NCBI GenBank assembly: GCA_964007875.1
Contig: CAXGAH010000033.1
Span: 1 to 9,095 of the forward strand
DNA: 9,095 nucleotides
From: UBA1275 sp002323515
GTDB taxonomy: Bacteria > Bacteroidota > Rhodothermia > Balneolales > Balneolaceae
Direction of reading: 5' to 3'
The translations under genes were made by a program, and so were the position numbers. Numbering within the stretch: position 1 is the first letter of the stretch; each line of letters starts with the position of its first letter. Below the pieces are notes generated by a model that did no database searches, had not been told where the DNA came from, and was given only the letters and a program-made list of their open reading frames with translations. Below, one piece after another: positions 1 through 5,794 of this stretch.

Positions 1-111
1 AAAAGCTACCGCCTCTGGTATTAAGACCATGGCGACCGTTATACCCGATAATACCTCGGTTTTATAATTGATATCTCGAGTTCCTTCAAAAAGGTTTATA
101 AACTTTCGCAT
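1..111 (-). CDS. SulP-family anion transporter, N-terminal fragment (cut by window edge)
   Basis: Reading the minus strand from an ATG at 111-109 gives 37 uninterrupted codons to the window edge. The peptide starts MRKFINLFEG and contains LSGITVAMVLIPEAVAF. This matches the start of SulP (SLC26-like) permeases: a short cytoplasmic lead, then the first membrane helix with a G[LI]TVA..L[IV]P[EQ]A.A[FY] signature. The Pro-Glu form is the one I associate with the SulP branch common in Bacteroidota. Such proteins are inner-membrane carriers for sulfate, bicarbonate or other anions, usually about 500 residues or more, often ending in a STAS domain; none of that lies in this window. The ATG is the only candidate start, because the frame closes at a stop (139-141) without another ATG. 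Family is well supported for so short a piece; the substrate cannot be told. Confidence 0.72.
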   Translation of the reverse strand, partial: MRKFINLFEGTRDINYKTEVLSGITVAMVLIPEAVAF

Positions 112-418
112 TCTATAAAATGAATTGGAGTTACAGCCTTATAAGTTGCAGTTATTAATTGGTAGTACTTATTCGGGAGTCATTATCATATTCATTAAAA
201 GGATATCGTTTGTAAGCAATTTTCTTTTCCTTATGACAGGTATTATTGGCAAATGCTAAATAAAACAGATACTTAATGGTAAAAAAATTGCACCGAAAGT
301 CACTCTATTGTGCGGATCAGTGATTAGCGACTCACAAGAATTAGCTTAGTTTGTAAATTTGAAGGAGAATAATATTTGATGATGCTTTTTATGTACTACT
401 TAGTATTTTGCAAAGAAA
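112..418. other. Divergent intergenic region between the SulP-type and NTF2-like genes
   Basis: This stretch of about 300 bases separates two divergently read genes and must hold both promoters. On the plus strand TAAATTTG at 354-361 matches the Bacteroidota -7 consensus TAnnTTTG, but I see no TTTG at the proper distance upstream, so it is only a weak candidate. A purine-rich GAAGGAG at 361-367 looks like a Shine-Dalgarno sequence; it precedes an ATG at 379 that opens a 26-codon frame, not the main gene at 419. No convincing promoter for the SulP gene, no RNA gene and no repeat was seen. Confidence 0.5.
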
Positions 419-913
419 ATGCTAAGAATATTATTCTTACTATTTCTGGGGATTGGTAATCTTTGGGCTCAGAACCCTACTACAGACGAACTAATTAACT
501 TTTGGCTTGAGGCTGAGCGACAAGTGGCTGAAGGTGATTTTGAAGCCTATGTCAAATCTTTTCATCCAGAAGCAATCTTGGTTAATGGAATGAACAAAAC
601 TAGCGTACCCATACAGCGTGCACTTGATGGATGGGAAGCTGGTTTTGTAGACACCAAAACTGGTAAGATGAGTGCCTCTGTAAAGTTTCGCTTTTCAGAT
701 CAATCAATAGGGGATTCAACCGCTCACTTTATAGGTATTTTCCGGTACGAATGGCAAAACTCGGGTCAAAAATCTCAGATTGTCTATATTTATCTTGAGG
801 CTTTACTCACTCGGTCAAATGGTCACTGGCAAATGCTTATGGAGTATCAAAAAGCTATGGCTACTATAGAAGAATGGGAGATGTTAGTACCTTTTGAAAA
901 GTCGCTTAATTAA
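419..913 (+). CDS. Secreted NTF2/SnoaL-like (DUF4440-type) protein
   Basis: The 164-residue product begins with a signal peptide: hydrophobic core about residues 2-13 (LRILFLLFLGIG), then NLWAQ with probable cleavage around residue 17 or 18, as is typical of exported Bacteroidota proteins. The mature part looks like the NTF2/SnoaL fold: an N-terminal helix with ELINFWLEAERQVAEGDFEAYVKSF, then FHPEAILVNG, and later strands such as GHWQMLMEYQ, a standard length and rhythm for DUF4440-like domains. The family includes small enzymes, binding domains and proteins of unknown role, so no reaction is assigned; the export signal places it in the periplasm or outside. The region just upstream of the ATG is A-rich (CAAAGAAA) with no Shine-Dalgarno, as expected for this group. 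The stop lies inside the last codons of the convergent GH5 gene (8-base overlap). Neighbourhood does not clearly link it to carbohydrate use. Confidence 0.75.
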   Translation: MLRILFLLFLGIGNLWAQNPTTDELINFWLEAERQVAEGDFEAYVKSFHPEAILVNGMNKTSVPIQRALDGWEAGFVDTKTGKMSASVKFRFSDQSIGDSTAHFIGIFRYEWQNSGQKSQIVYIYLEALLTRSNGHWQMLMEYQKAMATIEEWEMLVPFEKSLN

Positions 914-2690
914 GGTGGCTAACTAATCGAAAGGCTCGTAAATCTGGGGCACCCATCTGGATATGAAATCGAATTTTATGCTCCCCAGTAGATAATTCAA
1001 TTCCATTTATGGTAGTGGTTGCCCACTCGCTGGGCGAATTTTCAGAGCCTGTGTTTATGGCAATCTCAGCACTGTTCATTTCATCATTAATTTCCATTCT
1101 CAACATGCTCGCAGCTCCTTTGGTCTCAATTTCGAGTTTAAATTCTCTAGCTACTGGCACTTGTATGGTGTACTGTAGCCACTCTCCTGGCTCTGTCCAA
1201 CTCACATAATACCCCCCAGCTGAGCCCCCGATATCTACTCCATCGTTTCGATACTTCCGTCCCTCATTCCATACTTTCCACTGCCCCTGCTCATCATGAA
1301 TGTTTTGAGACAATCGATCCTCATAAGCGTAGCCATCTCTACCCAAGTCATAATCAACAAAGGGTATCCATTCATTAACCCGATGAAATCGGTAGGCTTT
1401 TGTAGCCGTTGGATCTTCGTTATTAAGTAGTGCATAAATCACATCAGGTGCAACGGTTGTGTTTTCCTGGCGATGAGCTTTGGAATACTCCATCACCGCA
1501 AAATAGGTTTGATCAGCTGATAGTGGTTCTCCATTCTCCCATGCTTGCAGGAGTTGATAATAGGACTCAGGGGTGGTCACTTTATAGATATTATTGGTTC
1601 GACTTTTCTTCACCGGCCACCAAGACCATCCTATATTATTGGATTCGAACAGGTGAATTGCATCTGCAAACCATTGATTTGAATTTTCACCCGACTCACT
1701 CATCCACAAAGGCCGGTTATACTGCTCGCGCATATCAACGGCCCACTGAATAGATTCTTGATCATTTTGGTTCCAGTATTTATGGAAGGTTATCACTGTG
1801 TTATCATCATAACTACTAAGTGGGTGGGTTTCAAAACTGTTATAATTATTACCCCAACAGTTACCAGAAATGTAGATTATGTTATTTGGGTCAATCTGCC
1901 TGATAGATTTGGTTAAGCGTAAATGCAAATCCCAGAGTTCATCATTATTCTCTGTTCCGCAGCCATTCTCATTCCCTGAATCCCCCAGCCTCCAATTAGG
2001 TTCATTGATCAAATCATACCCCCCAAACCAAGGATTATCCTTGTAGCGCTGAGCTAATTTTATCCAAAGGGTTTCCAATTTATCCTTATTCGCCTCATCC
2101 TCGAATAAACTTGGAAGGGTTTCATCATAGTCGTTGATATTTGAGTTTTTACCTTGTCCCCCTGGAGCCCCATGCATATCAAACATCACGTACATTTGGT
2201 TGGCTGCGGCCCACCCCATGAGTTCGTCTAATTTTTCAAAGCCAGTATTCATCCAAGTGTGCTGCCCAGAAACCGGCTCATCTTGAATAGGGAGCGTGAA
2301 CCATTTATAGTGTAATGCCGGACGTATGGCATTAAAACCCCAGGTTTTCATGCTATCAAGATCGGTCTTAGTCATATGATTATCTAGCCAGTCTTGATAA
2401 AACTCCGTCGTTTGCTCCTCCCCAATCTCTTGCTCTAATTTCGTGCGGAACTGGGTGTGTGTTCCAATCTCGGCATCGGTAGATTGCATCATGTATCCTT
2501 CCTGAATCATCCAGTTTCCCGTTCCAATACTTTTGATTAGAAACGGTCCCTGATCATTAACAATCTCTTGCCCTTGCACACGTAACCGACCCAACTCATT
2601 TTCTGCTACACTACCACATGCCTGACTCATTAAGCCGGTCAGAATACATCCTAAAACCATATAGTTCTTCAGTTTGTTGCGGTAAATCAT
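906..2690 (-). CDS. Secreted GH5 glycoside hydrolase with C-terminal CBM6-like domain, putative lipoprotein
   Basis: The product has 594 residues. Residues 1-24 are an export signal with a hydrophobic segment (YMVLGCILTGLM); Cys25 in SQAC could be a lipid-attachment site, although this lipobox is loose. Residues about 33-405 form a GH5 (clan A) barrel: Arg123 (AIRPALHY), His173 (DMHGAPGGQ), the acid/base Glu230 in DLINEPNW, His303 (ITFHKYW), the nucleophile Glu332 in PLWMSESGE, and Trp357 in GWSWWPVKK. Every expected catalytic residue is present, so an active retaining beta-glycosidase is likely. Residues about 430-592 resemble CBM6: FVDYDLGRDGYAYEDR, then DGVDIGG and YVSWTEPGEWLQYTI. The HGAPGGQ motif recalls beta-glucan-active GH5 enzymes, but substrate (beta-1,3-, beta-1,4-glucan, mannan) cannot be decided. 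Cys244 and Cys278 could form a disulfide. No SusC/SusD pair or other polysaccharide-utilisation gene is nearby. The ATG at 2690 is chosen because it gives the complete signal peptide. Confidence 0.88.
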   Translation of the reverse strand: MIYRNKLKNYMVLGCILTGLMSQACGSVAENELGRLRVQGQEIVNDQGPFLIKSIGTGNWMIQEGYMMQSTDAEIGTHTQFRTKLEQEIGEEQTTEFYQDWLDNHMTKTDLDSMKTWGFNAIRPALHYKWFTLPIQDEPVSGQHTWMNTGFEKLDELMGWAAANQMYVMFDMHGAPGGQGKNSNINDYDETLPSLFEDEANKDKLETLWIKLAQRYKDNPWFGGYDLINEPNWRLGDSGNENGCGTENNDELWDLHLRLTKSIRQIDPNNIIYISGNCWGNNYNSFETHPLSSYDDNTVITFHKYWNQNDQESIQWAVDMREQYNRPLWMSESGENSNQWFADAIHLFESNNIGWSWWPVKKSRTNNIYKVTTPESYYQLLQAWENGEPLSADQTYFAVMEYSKAHRQENTTVAPDVIYALLNNEDPTATKAYRFHRVNEWIPFVDYDLGRDGYAYEDRLSQNIHDEQGQWKVWNEGRKYRNDGVDIGGSAGGYYVSWTEPGEWLQYTIQVPVAREFKLEIETKGAASMLRMEINDEMNSAEIAINTGSENSPSEWATTTINGIELSTGEHKIRFHIQMGAPDLRAFRLVSHLN

Positions 2691-2804
2691 TCTATTTTTC
2701 TCTTTTCTGGTTCAGGCTCAACTTGCTGATTTATTAGTATAGGCGCAACATGTTTAAATACCCCTATAAAGTCAATGAAATATGTCTGAATAGTTCATTG
2801 CAAC

Positions 2805-2820
2805 TAGCCAGCTTCGGCTA
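2805..2820 (-). other. Small inverted repeat upstream of the GH5 gene
   Basis: TAGCC at 2805-2809 and GGCTA at 2816-2820 can pair around a 6-base loop. It lies between the tRNA terminator and the GH5 gene, about 115 bases before the GH5 start codon. It has no U-tract on either side, so it is not a terminator. A binding site or chance structure are both possible. Confidence 0.25.
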
Positions 2821-2826
2821 ATTATG

Positions 2827-2858
2827 AAAAAAGCCTCTCCGCAATTCGCGAAAAGGCT
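2827..2858 (-). terminator. Intrinsic terminator of the tRNA-Val gene
   Basis: Read on the minus strand, AGCCTTTTCGC (2858-2848) pairs with GCGGAGAGGCT (2842-2832) over 11 base pairs, two of them G-U, with loop GAATT. A run of six T follows (2832-2827, the first shared with the stem). It starts 9 bases after the tRNA discriminator base and separates the tRNA unit from the GH5 gene on the same strand. This is a textbook rho-independent terminator. Confidence 0.9.
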
Positions 2859-2867
2859 CATTAAATG

Positions 2868-2942
2868 TGGGCGATGAGGGACTCGAACCCCCGACCCCCT
2901 CGGTGTAAACGAGGTGCTCTAAACCAACTGAGCTAATCGCCC
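2868..2942 (-). tRNA. tRNA-Val (anticodon UAC)
   Basis: The minus strand folds into a complete cloverleaf. The acceptor stem is GGGCGAT with ATCGCCC (7 base pairs). The D arm is GCTC/GAGC with loop AGTTGGTTTA. The anticodon arm is CCTCG/CGAGG with loop TTTACAC, which places TAC at positions 34-36 and so reads GUN valine codons, chiefly GUA. The variable loop is GGGTC, and the T arm is GGGGG/CCCTC (one G-U) with loop TTCGAGT. The discriminator base is A (2868). The CCA end is not encoded (the sequence continues CATTT), so it must be added by nucleotidyltransferase. The gene has its own promoter and terminator and stands alone. Confidence 0.97.
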
Positions 2943-2958
2943 GATTTATATCAAGGCA

Positions 2959-2990
2959 CAAAATATAAGACCTTTCACACTACGGACAAA
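2959..2990 (-). promoter_or_regulatory. Bacteroidota-type promoter of tRNA-Val
   Basis: On the minus strand TTTG (2990-2987) is followed after 19 bases by TATATTTTG (2967-2959). This is very close to the Bacteroidota sigma-A pattern (TTTG about 19 bases before TAnnTTTG), with one extra base in the -7 box. Only 16 bases separate the box from the mature tRNA 5' end, so the precursor leader would be about ten bases. This is one of the signs used to place the organism. Confidence 0.65.
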
Positions 2991-3067
2991 GAATTTTTTT
3001 ACCAAGAAGAAAATATACCCTGCATTCTCACACTCCTAATTTGTACCACGATTCAGGCTTTCCTATC

Positions 3068-3096
3068 TTTGTGCAATATTAACAAATAGTATTTTA
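3068..3096 (+). promoter_or_regulatory. Candidate promoter of yajC
   Basis: TTTG at 3068-3071 and the AT-rich TATTTTA at 3090-3096 are 18 bases apart, the right layout for a Bacteroidota promoter, but the -7 box matches TAnnTTTG only in part. If real, transcription would begin at or very near the annotated ATG at 3101, giving an almost leaderless message, or a short leader if the ATG at 3125 is the true start. Confidence 0.3.
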
Positions 3097-3100
3097 TTTT

Positions 3101-3418
3101 ATGATTAGTTCTTCATTCTTTTTGATGGCCGGAAACCCCCAAGATCCAAACGCTGGTATAATTAATTTGGTCTTTCTTGGCGCCATATTTCTAGTATTCT
3201 ATTTCTTCATTATTCGCCCACAAAGCAAAGCTCAAAAAGAAATAAAAGAAAAAGTGGAAAACATGAAAAAAGGCGACAAAATTGTCACCTCTTCTGGAAT
3301 TATTGGAGTGCTACACACCATTGATGAAGATAGTGTACTGGTTGAGGTAGGAAGTAATGTGAAAATACGTTTTCTCAAATCCGCCATTAGCGATGTGAAT
3401 CCGAATAAATCAGTGTAA
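3101..3418 (+). CDS. yajC: YajC, preprotein translocase accessory subunit
   Basis: This 105-residue protein has the YajC layout: a short N-terminus, one membrane helix at about residues 19-38 (INLVFLGAIFLVFYFFII), the hallmark RPQSK right after it (39-43), a basic helical segment, and a small beta domain starting at KKGDKIVTSSGIIG (56-69). YajC associates with SecDF and SecYEG in the inner membrane and assists export; in many bacteria it is dispensable. secD and secF are not in this window. There is no Shine-Dalgarno before the ATG at 3101; Met9 (3125) is an alternative start that still leaves the whole helix intact. ribBA follows 85 bases later on the same strand and may be co-transcribed. 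Confidence 0.93.
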   Translation: MISSSFFLMAGNPQDPNAGIINLVFLGAIFLVFYFFIIRPQSKAQKEIKEKVENMKKGDKIVTSSGIIGVLHTIDEDSVLVEVGSNVKIRFLKSAISDVNPNKSV

Positions 3419-3503
3419 CCAGACGTTCTTTTCGAACTAATTCTATATGAGGTTAGTTTTATAATAGTATAACCGTCATTCATGAGTAGAGCGCTCATAT
3501 ACC

Positions 3504-4670
3504 ATGCAAGAAATCCAGTTTAACACCATACCCGAAGCTATACGTGATATACGGGAAGGTAAGATGATCATCGTTGTAGATGATGAGGATCGTGAGAATG
3601 AGGGAGATTTTTTGATGGCAGGAGAGATGGTCACCACTGAGGCTATTAATTTTATGGTCACCCATGGACGCGGGTTAGTCTGTGCCCCTGTGAATAAAGA
3701 AGTAGCAAAACGCTTTAAACTTAACTATATGGTGATTGATGGCGCAGACCCAGATGAAGCTAACTTTACCATATCAATTGATCATAAACGATTAACAACC
3801 ACCGGTATTTCTGCGGCAGATAGAGCCAATACGATTCGAGAACTTACCAACTCTGACTCTAAACCCACAGACTTTCGTAGACCAGGCCATATTTTTCCTC
3901 TTCTTGGGGTTGAAGGCGGGATTCTAAGAAGAGCAGGACATACCGAAGCTGCTCTTGATCTAGCCAAGCTAGCTGGGCTTCAACCCGTTGGGATTATTTG
4001 CGAAATTATGCGAGAGGACGGGGAAATGGCACGAGTACCTGAGCTAGCTAAAATGGCAAAAGATTTCGGGATGACCTTCATTACTATAAAGGATTTAATT
4101 GCTTACCGCAATGAAACTGAGAGTTTGGTTCGTAGGGTAATGCAAATGGAAATGCCTACTGTATACGGTGATTTCACCCTTCATGCCTTTGAAGAGTCCA
4201 TGACAGGAGATATTCACTTAGCCCTAACCAAAGGCACATGGAATGTTGAGGAGCCTATTCTAACCCGGGTTCACTCATCAGATCTAATTGGCGACATTTT
4301 TGGCAGCCGTAGTAAACAATCCGGCGATGTACTTCATAGTGCTATGGCACAAGTCGAAGAAGAGGGACAGGGGGTTGTGCTCTATATGAACCGAAATCAA
4401 CGCGGATCCATTTTAATGAGTCAATTACAAACCCTTAAAGCCATGCAAGAGGGACCCCTAAAGGATTCAGAATTAGAGATAGATAATAGTCCAAAAAAGA
4501 GCGATGCCCGAGATTATGGAATCGGGGCGCAAATTTTACAAGCCCTAGATGTAACTAAACTCCGTTTGTTAACCAATAATCCAGTTAAGCGCATTGGTAT
4601 TACAAGTTTTGGACTTGAAATTGTAGAGCAAGTACCCATTCATTCTGAAAAAGCCTTATCTCAGCGCTAA
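3504..4670 (+). CDS. ribBA: RibBA: DHBP synthase fused to a degenerate GTP cyclohydrolase II domain
   Basis: The 388-residue protein has two riboflavin-pathway domains. Residues about 4-203 are 3,4-dihydroxy-2-butanone-4-phosphate synthase (RibB), which acts on ribulose 5-phosphate. Its signatures are intact: DDEDRENEGD (26-35), HGRGLVCAPV (54-63), TTTGISAADR (98-107), RRPGHIFPL (125-133), RAGHTEAA (143-150) and CEI (166-168). Residues about 209-388 have the GTP cyclohydrolase II (RibA) fold, with RVHSSDLIGDIFGS (255-268), RDYGIGAQIL (336-345) and LLTNNP (355-360). However, the three zinc cysteines are replaced by Asp260, Lys271 and Ser273, and the usual QEGRG loop reads RNQRG (297-301). RibB activity is therefore expected, while RibA activity is doubtful. 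The name follows architecture. An 85-base gap to yajC is too short for an FMN riboswitch and shows none. No Shine-Dalgarno is seen; the ATG at 3504 fits the family's usual N-terminus. Confidence 0.93.
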   Translation: MQEIQFNTIPEAIRDIREGKMIIVVDDEDRENEGDFLMAGEMVTTEAINFMVTHGRGLVCAPVNKEVAKRFKLNYMVIDGADPDEANFTISIDHKRLTTTGISAADRANTIRELTNSDSKPTDFRRPGHIFPLLGVEGGILRRAGHTEAALDLAKLAGLQPVGIICEIMREDGEMARVPELAKMAKDFGMTFITIKDLIAYRNETESLVRRVMQMEMPTVYGDFTLHAFEESMTGDIHLALTKGTWNVEEPILTRVHSSDLIGDIFGSRSKQSGDVLHSAMAQVEEEGQGVVLYMNRNQRGSILMSQLQTLKAMQEGPLKDSELEIDNSPKKSDARDYGIGAQILQALDVTKLRLLTNNPVKRIGITSFGLEIVEQVPIHSEKALSQR

Positions 4671-4726
4671 AAGACTTTTCTAGCTCACTTTCCTCTAATA
4701 AGCATACCTTCTAAAGAACAGATTAT

Positions 4727-4744
4727 ACTTGTTAGACAAGTTTT
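4727..4744 (+). terminator. Possible weak terminator after ribBA
   Basis: ACTTGT (4727-4732) and ACAAGT (4736-4741) can pair around a 3-base loop (or 5 base pairs with a 5-base loop), followed by only a short T stretch ending at 4744. It lies in the 78-base gap between the convergent ends of ribBA and lspA and borders the lspA stop codon. The stem is short and AT-rich, so activity is uncertain; in the opposite direction no T run follows. Confidence 0.3.
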
Positions 4745-4748
4745 AGGT

Positions 4749-5324
4749 TTACTCCTTAACAGTGCCTTCTTTTTCTGTCAGGTCTAGCGGCTCAGCCTTC
4801 GGTTCTTCGGGTAATAAATATTTACCAAAAATGAGCAAGGTGATAATAGAAACCGAAATAGCTATATCTGCAACATTAAAAATGTAAGGAAAGACTGTCC
4901 AATCATTAATCCGGAGACTAAAATAGATAAAGTCCACTACGTGCCCATCCAATAATCCTCCATAACCTTCAATATAGCCCATTATTAGTCGATCGGTGAT
5001 GTTTCCTAATGCCCCACCTAAAACTAAGCCCATAAAAAGTAGATATCCTAACCCAGCGTGTTTTAGCGTCCAAATTAGATAAGCAAATATCCCAATAGTG
5101 GCCGCAATTGAAATCATGCTAATCACATGAGTTGGTAGGATATCAATACCCATAGCCATACCTGAGTTTTGGGTATAGTAAAACTCTAACCAACCCTCAA
5201 TAATTTCCCATCGGTGTAATTCTGGTGACGTGCGTACCAGCCATTTTGTATACTGATCCATGGCTATTACTACAACAGCAGGTAATAAAAGCGTAAGTAA
5301 TTTTATGTTCGTGGATTTTGACAA
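4749..5324 (-). CDS. lspA: Lipoprotein signal peptidase II (LspA)
   Basis: This 191-residue inner-membrane aspartyl protease cleaves signal peptides of diacylglyceryl-modified prolipoproteins. Four hydrophobic helices are visible (about 8-22, 66-87, 92-108, 149-168). The conserved LspA motifs are present: DQYTKW (23-28), QNSGMAMGI (52-60), GGALGNITDR (103-112), VVDF with catalytic Asp131, and FNVADI with catalytic Asp153. The C-terminal tail (171-191) is charged and extends a little past the usual end. The start appears to be a TTG at 5324-5322: upstream in frame there is no ATG before a stop at 5345-5343, and the first internal ATG (Met22) would remove the first helix. It is the last gene of the ileS operon, 67 bases after the DksA-like gene, with two hairpins in that gap. 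Confidence 0.95.
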   Translation of the reverse strand: MSKSTNIKLLTLLLPAVVVIAMDQYTKWLVRTSPELHRWEIIEGWLEFYYTQNSGMAMGIDILPTHVISMISIAATIGIFAYLIWTLKHAGLGYLLFMGLVLGGALGNITDRLIMGYIEGYGGLLDGHVVDFIYFSLRINDWTVFPYIFNVADIAISVSIITLLIFGKYLLPEEPKAEPLDLTEKEGTVKE

Positions 5325-5350
5325 ATGGTATAACTGGCGGTTTTATTGGT

Positions 5351-5395
5351 AAGCCCAATAGGGCTTAATAAAGTAATTTAGAATTACTTTATTAA
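5351..5395 (-). other. Two abutting hairpins between the DksA-like gene and lspA
   Basis: In transcript order, TTAATAAAGTAAT (5395-5383) pairs perfectly with ATTACTTTATTAA (5377-5365), 13 base pairs with a 5-base loop. Then AAGCCC (5366-5361) pairs with GGGCTT (5356-5351), 6 base pairs with a 4-base loop. The two stems share bases 5365-5366. The first contains the stop codon of the upstream gene (5394-5392); the second ends 26 bases before the lspA TTG start. Neither is followed by a proper T run in the direction of transcription, so simple termination is unlikely. RNA stabilisation, partial attenuation or tuning of lspA translation are possible readings. Confidence 0.6.
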
Positions 5396-5793
5396 CGTCG
5401 TTTTAACTTTGCATCAATGCTTAACTGCGTGTGAGGTACCGCTTCTAAACGACCTTTAGCTATTTTTTTACCTGTAACTTTACAAACCCCATAGGTTTTG
5501 TTATCTATGCGCTTCATGGCATCGTCCAAATATTTAATGAACTTACGAGTGCGATTGAAGAGCATATAGGTTTTCTCTCTTTCCTGGGCATCGGTGCCAG
5601 CATCTGCCATATGAAAGGAATACGCAGATTCATCCGAGCTATTCTCCATAGTATCTCTTAGTGTCTTCTGAAGAGCTTCAAATTCTTCTTCTGCTGCATC
5701 TCGCTTTTTTAGAATAATTCCTCTAAAGTATTCCAATTCCTCATCCGTATACGGAGAGATACGCGCTTCACTGTTGGTCTCTTTTTTTGCCAT
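5392..5793 (-). CDS. DksA/TraR-like protein with degenerate zinc finger
   Basis: The 133-residue protein has the DksA/TraR layout: a basic N-terminus, a long helical hairpin (about 17-96) with an acidic tip region (HMADAGTDAQERE, 61-73), and a C-terminal globular part (YGVCKVTGKKIAKGRLEAVP, 101-120). DksA-type proteins bind the secondary channel of RNA polymerase and modulate initiation, often with ppGpp. Of the four zinc cysteines only Cys104 remains; the others are Thr107, Ser125 and Ala128. As I recall, Bacteroidota members of this ileS-lspA-linked family commonly read this way (CxxTGK...PHxxLSIxAK), so the loss is probably a lineage feature rather than decay. Its ATG (5793) is one base after the ileS stop, indicating co-transcription and probably coupled translation. 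Its true target is not known from sequence; calling it DksA itself would be too strong. Confidence 0.9.
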   Translation of the reverse strand: MAKKETNSEARISPYTDEELEYFRGIILKKRDAAEEEFEALQKTLRDTMENSSDESAYSFHMADAGTDAQEREKTYMLFNRTRKFIKYLDDAMKRIDNKTYGVCKVTGKKIAKGRLEAVPHTQLSIDAKLKRR

Positions 5794-5794
5794 G

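Noticed and set aside
1009..1753. Plus-strand open frames at 1009-1209 and 1430-1753
   Set aside because: Both are antisense to the GH5 gene, which has clear catalytic motifs in its own frame.
2868..2942. tRNA-Val as an integration site for a mobile element carrying the GH5 gene
   Set aside because: No second copy of the tRNA 3' end, no integrase and no change in composition is visible in the window; the intact terminator also argues against recent insertion there.
3435..3460. Hairpin AACTAA/TTAGTT followed by TTTT as a terminator of yajC
   Set aside because: Only 6 Watson-Crick pairs (all but one A-T), a long loop and a short T run; too weak to call.
3419..3503. FMN riboswitch before ribBA
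   Set aside because: The gap is 85 bases, shorter than the FMN aptamer plus switch, and the conserved aptamer pieces are not seen.
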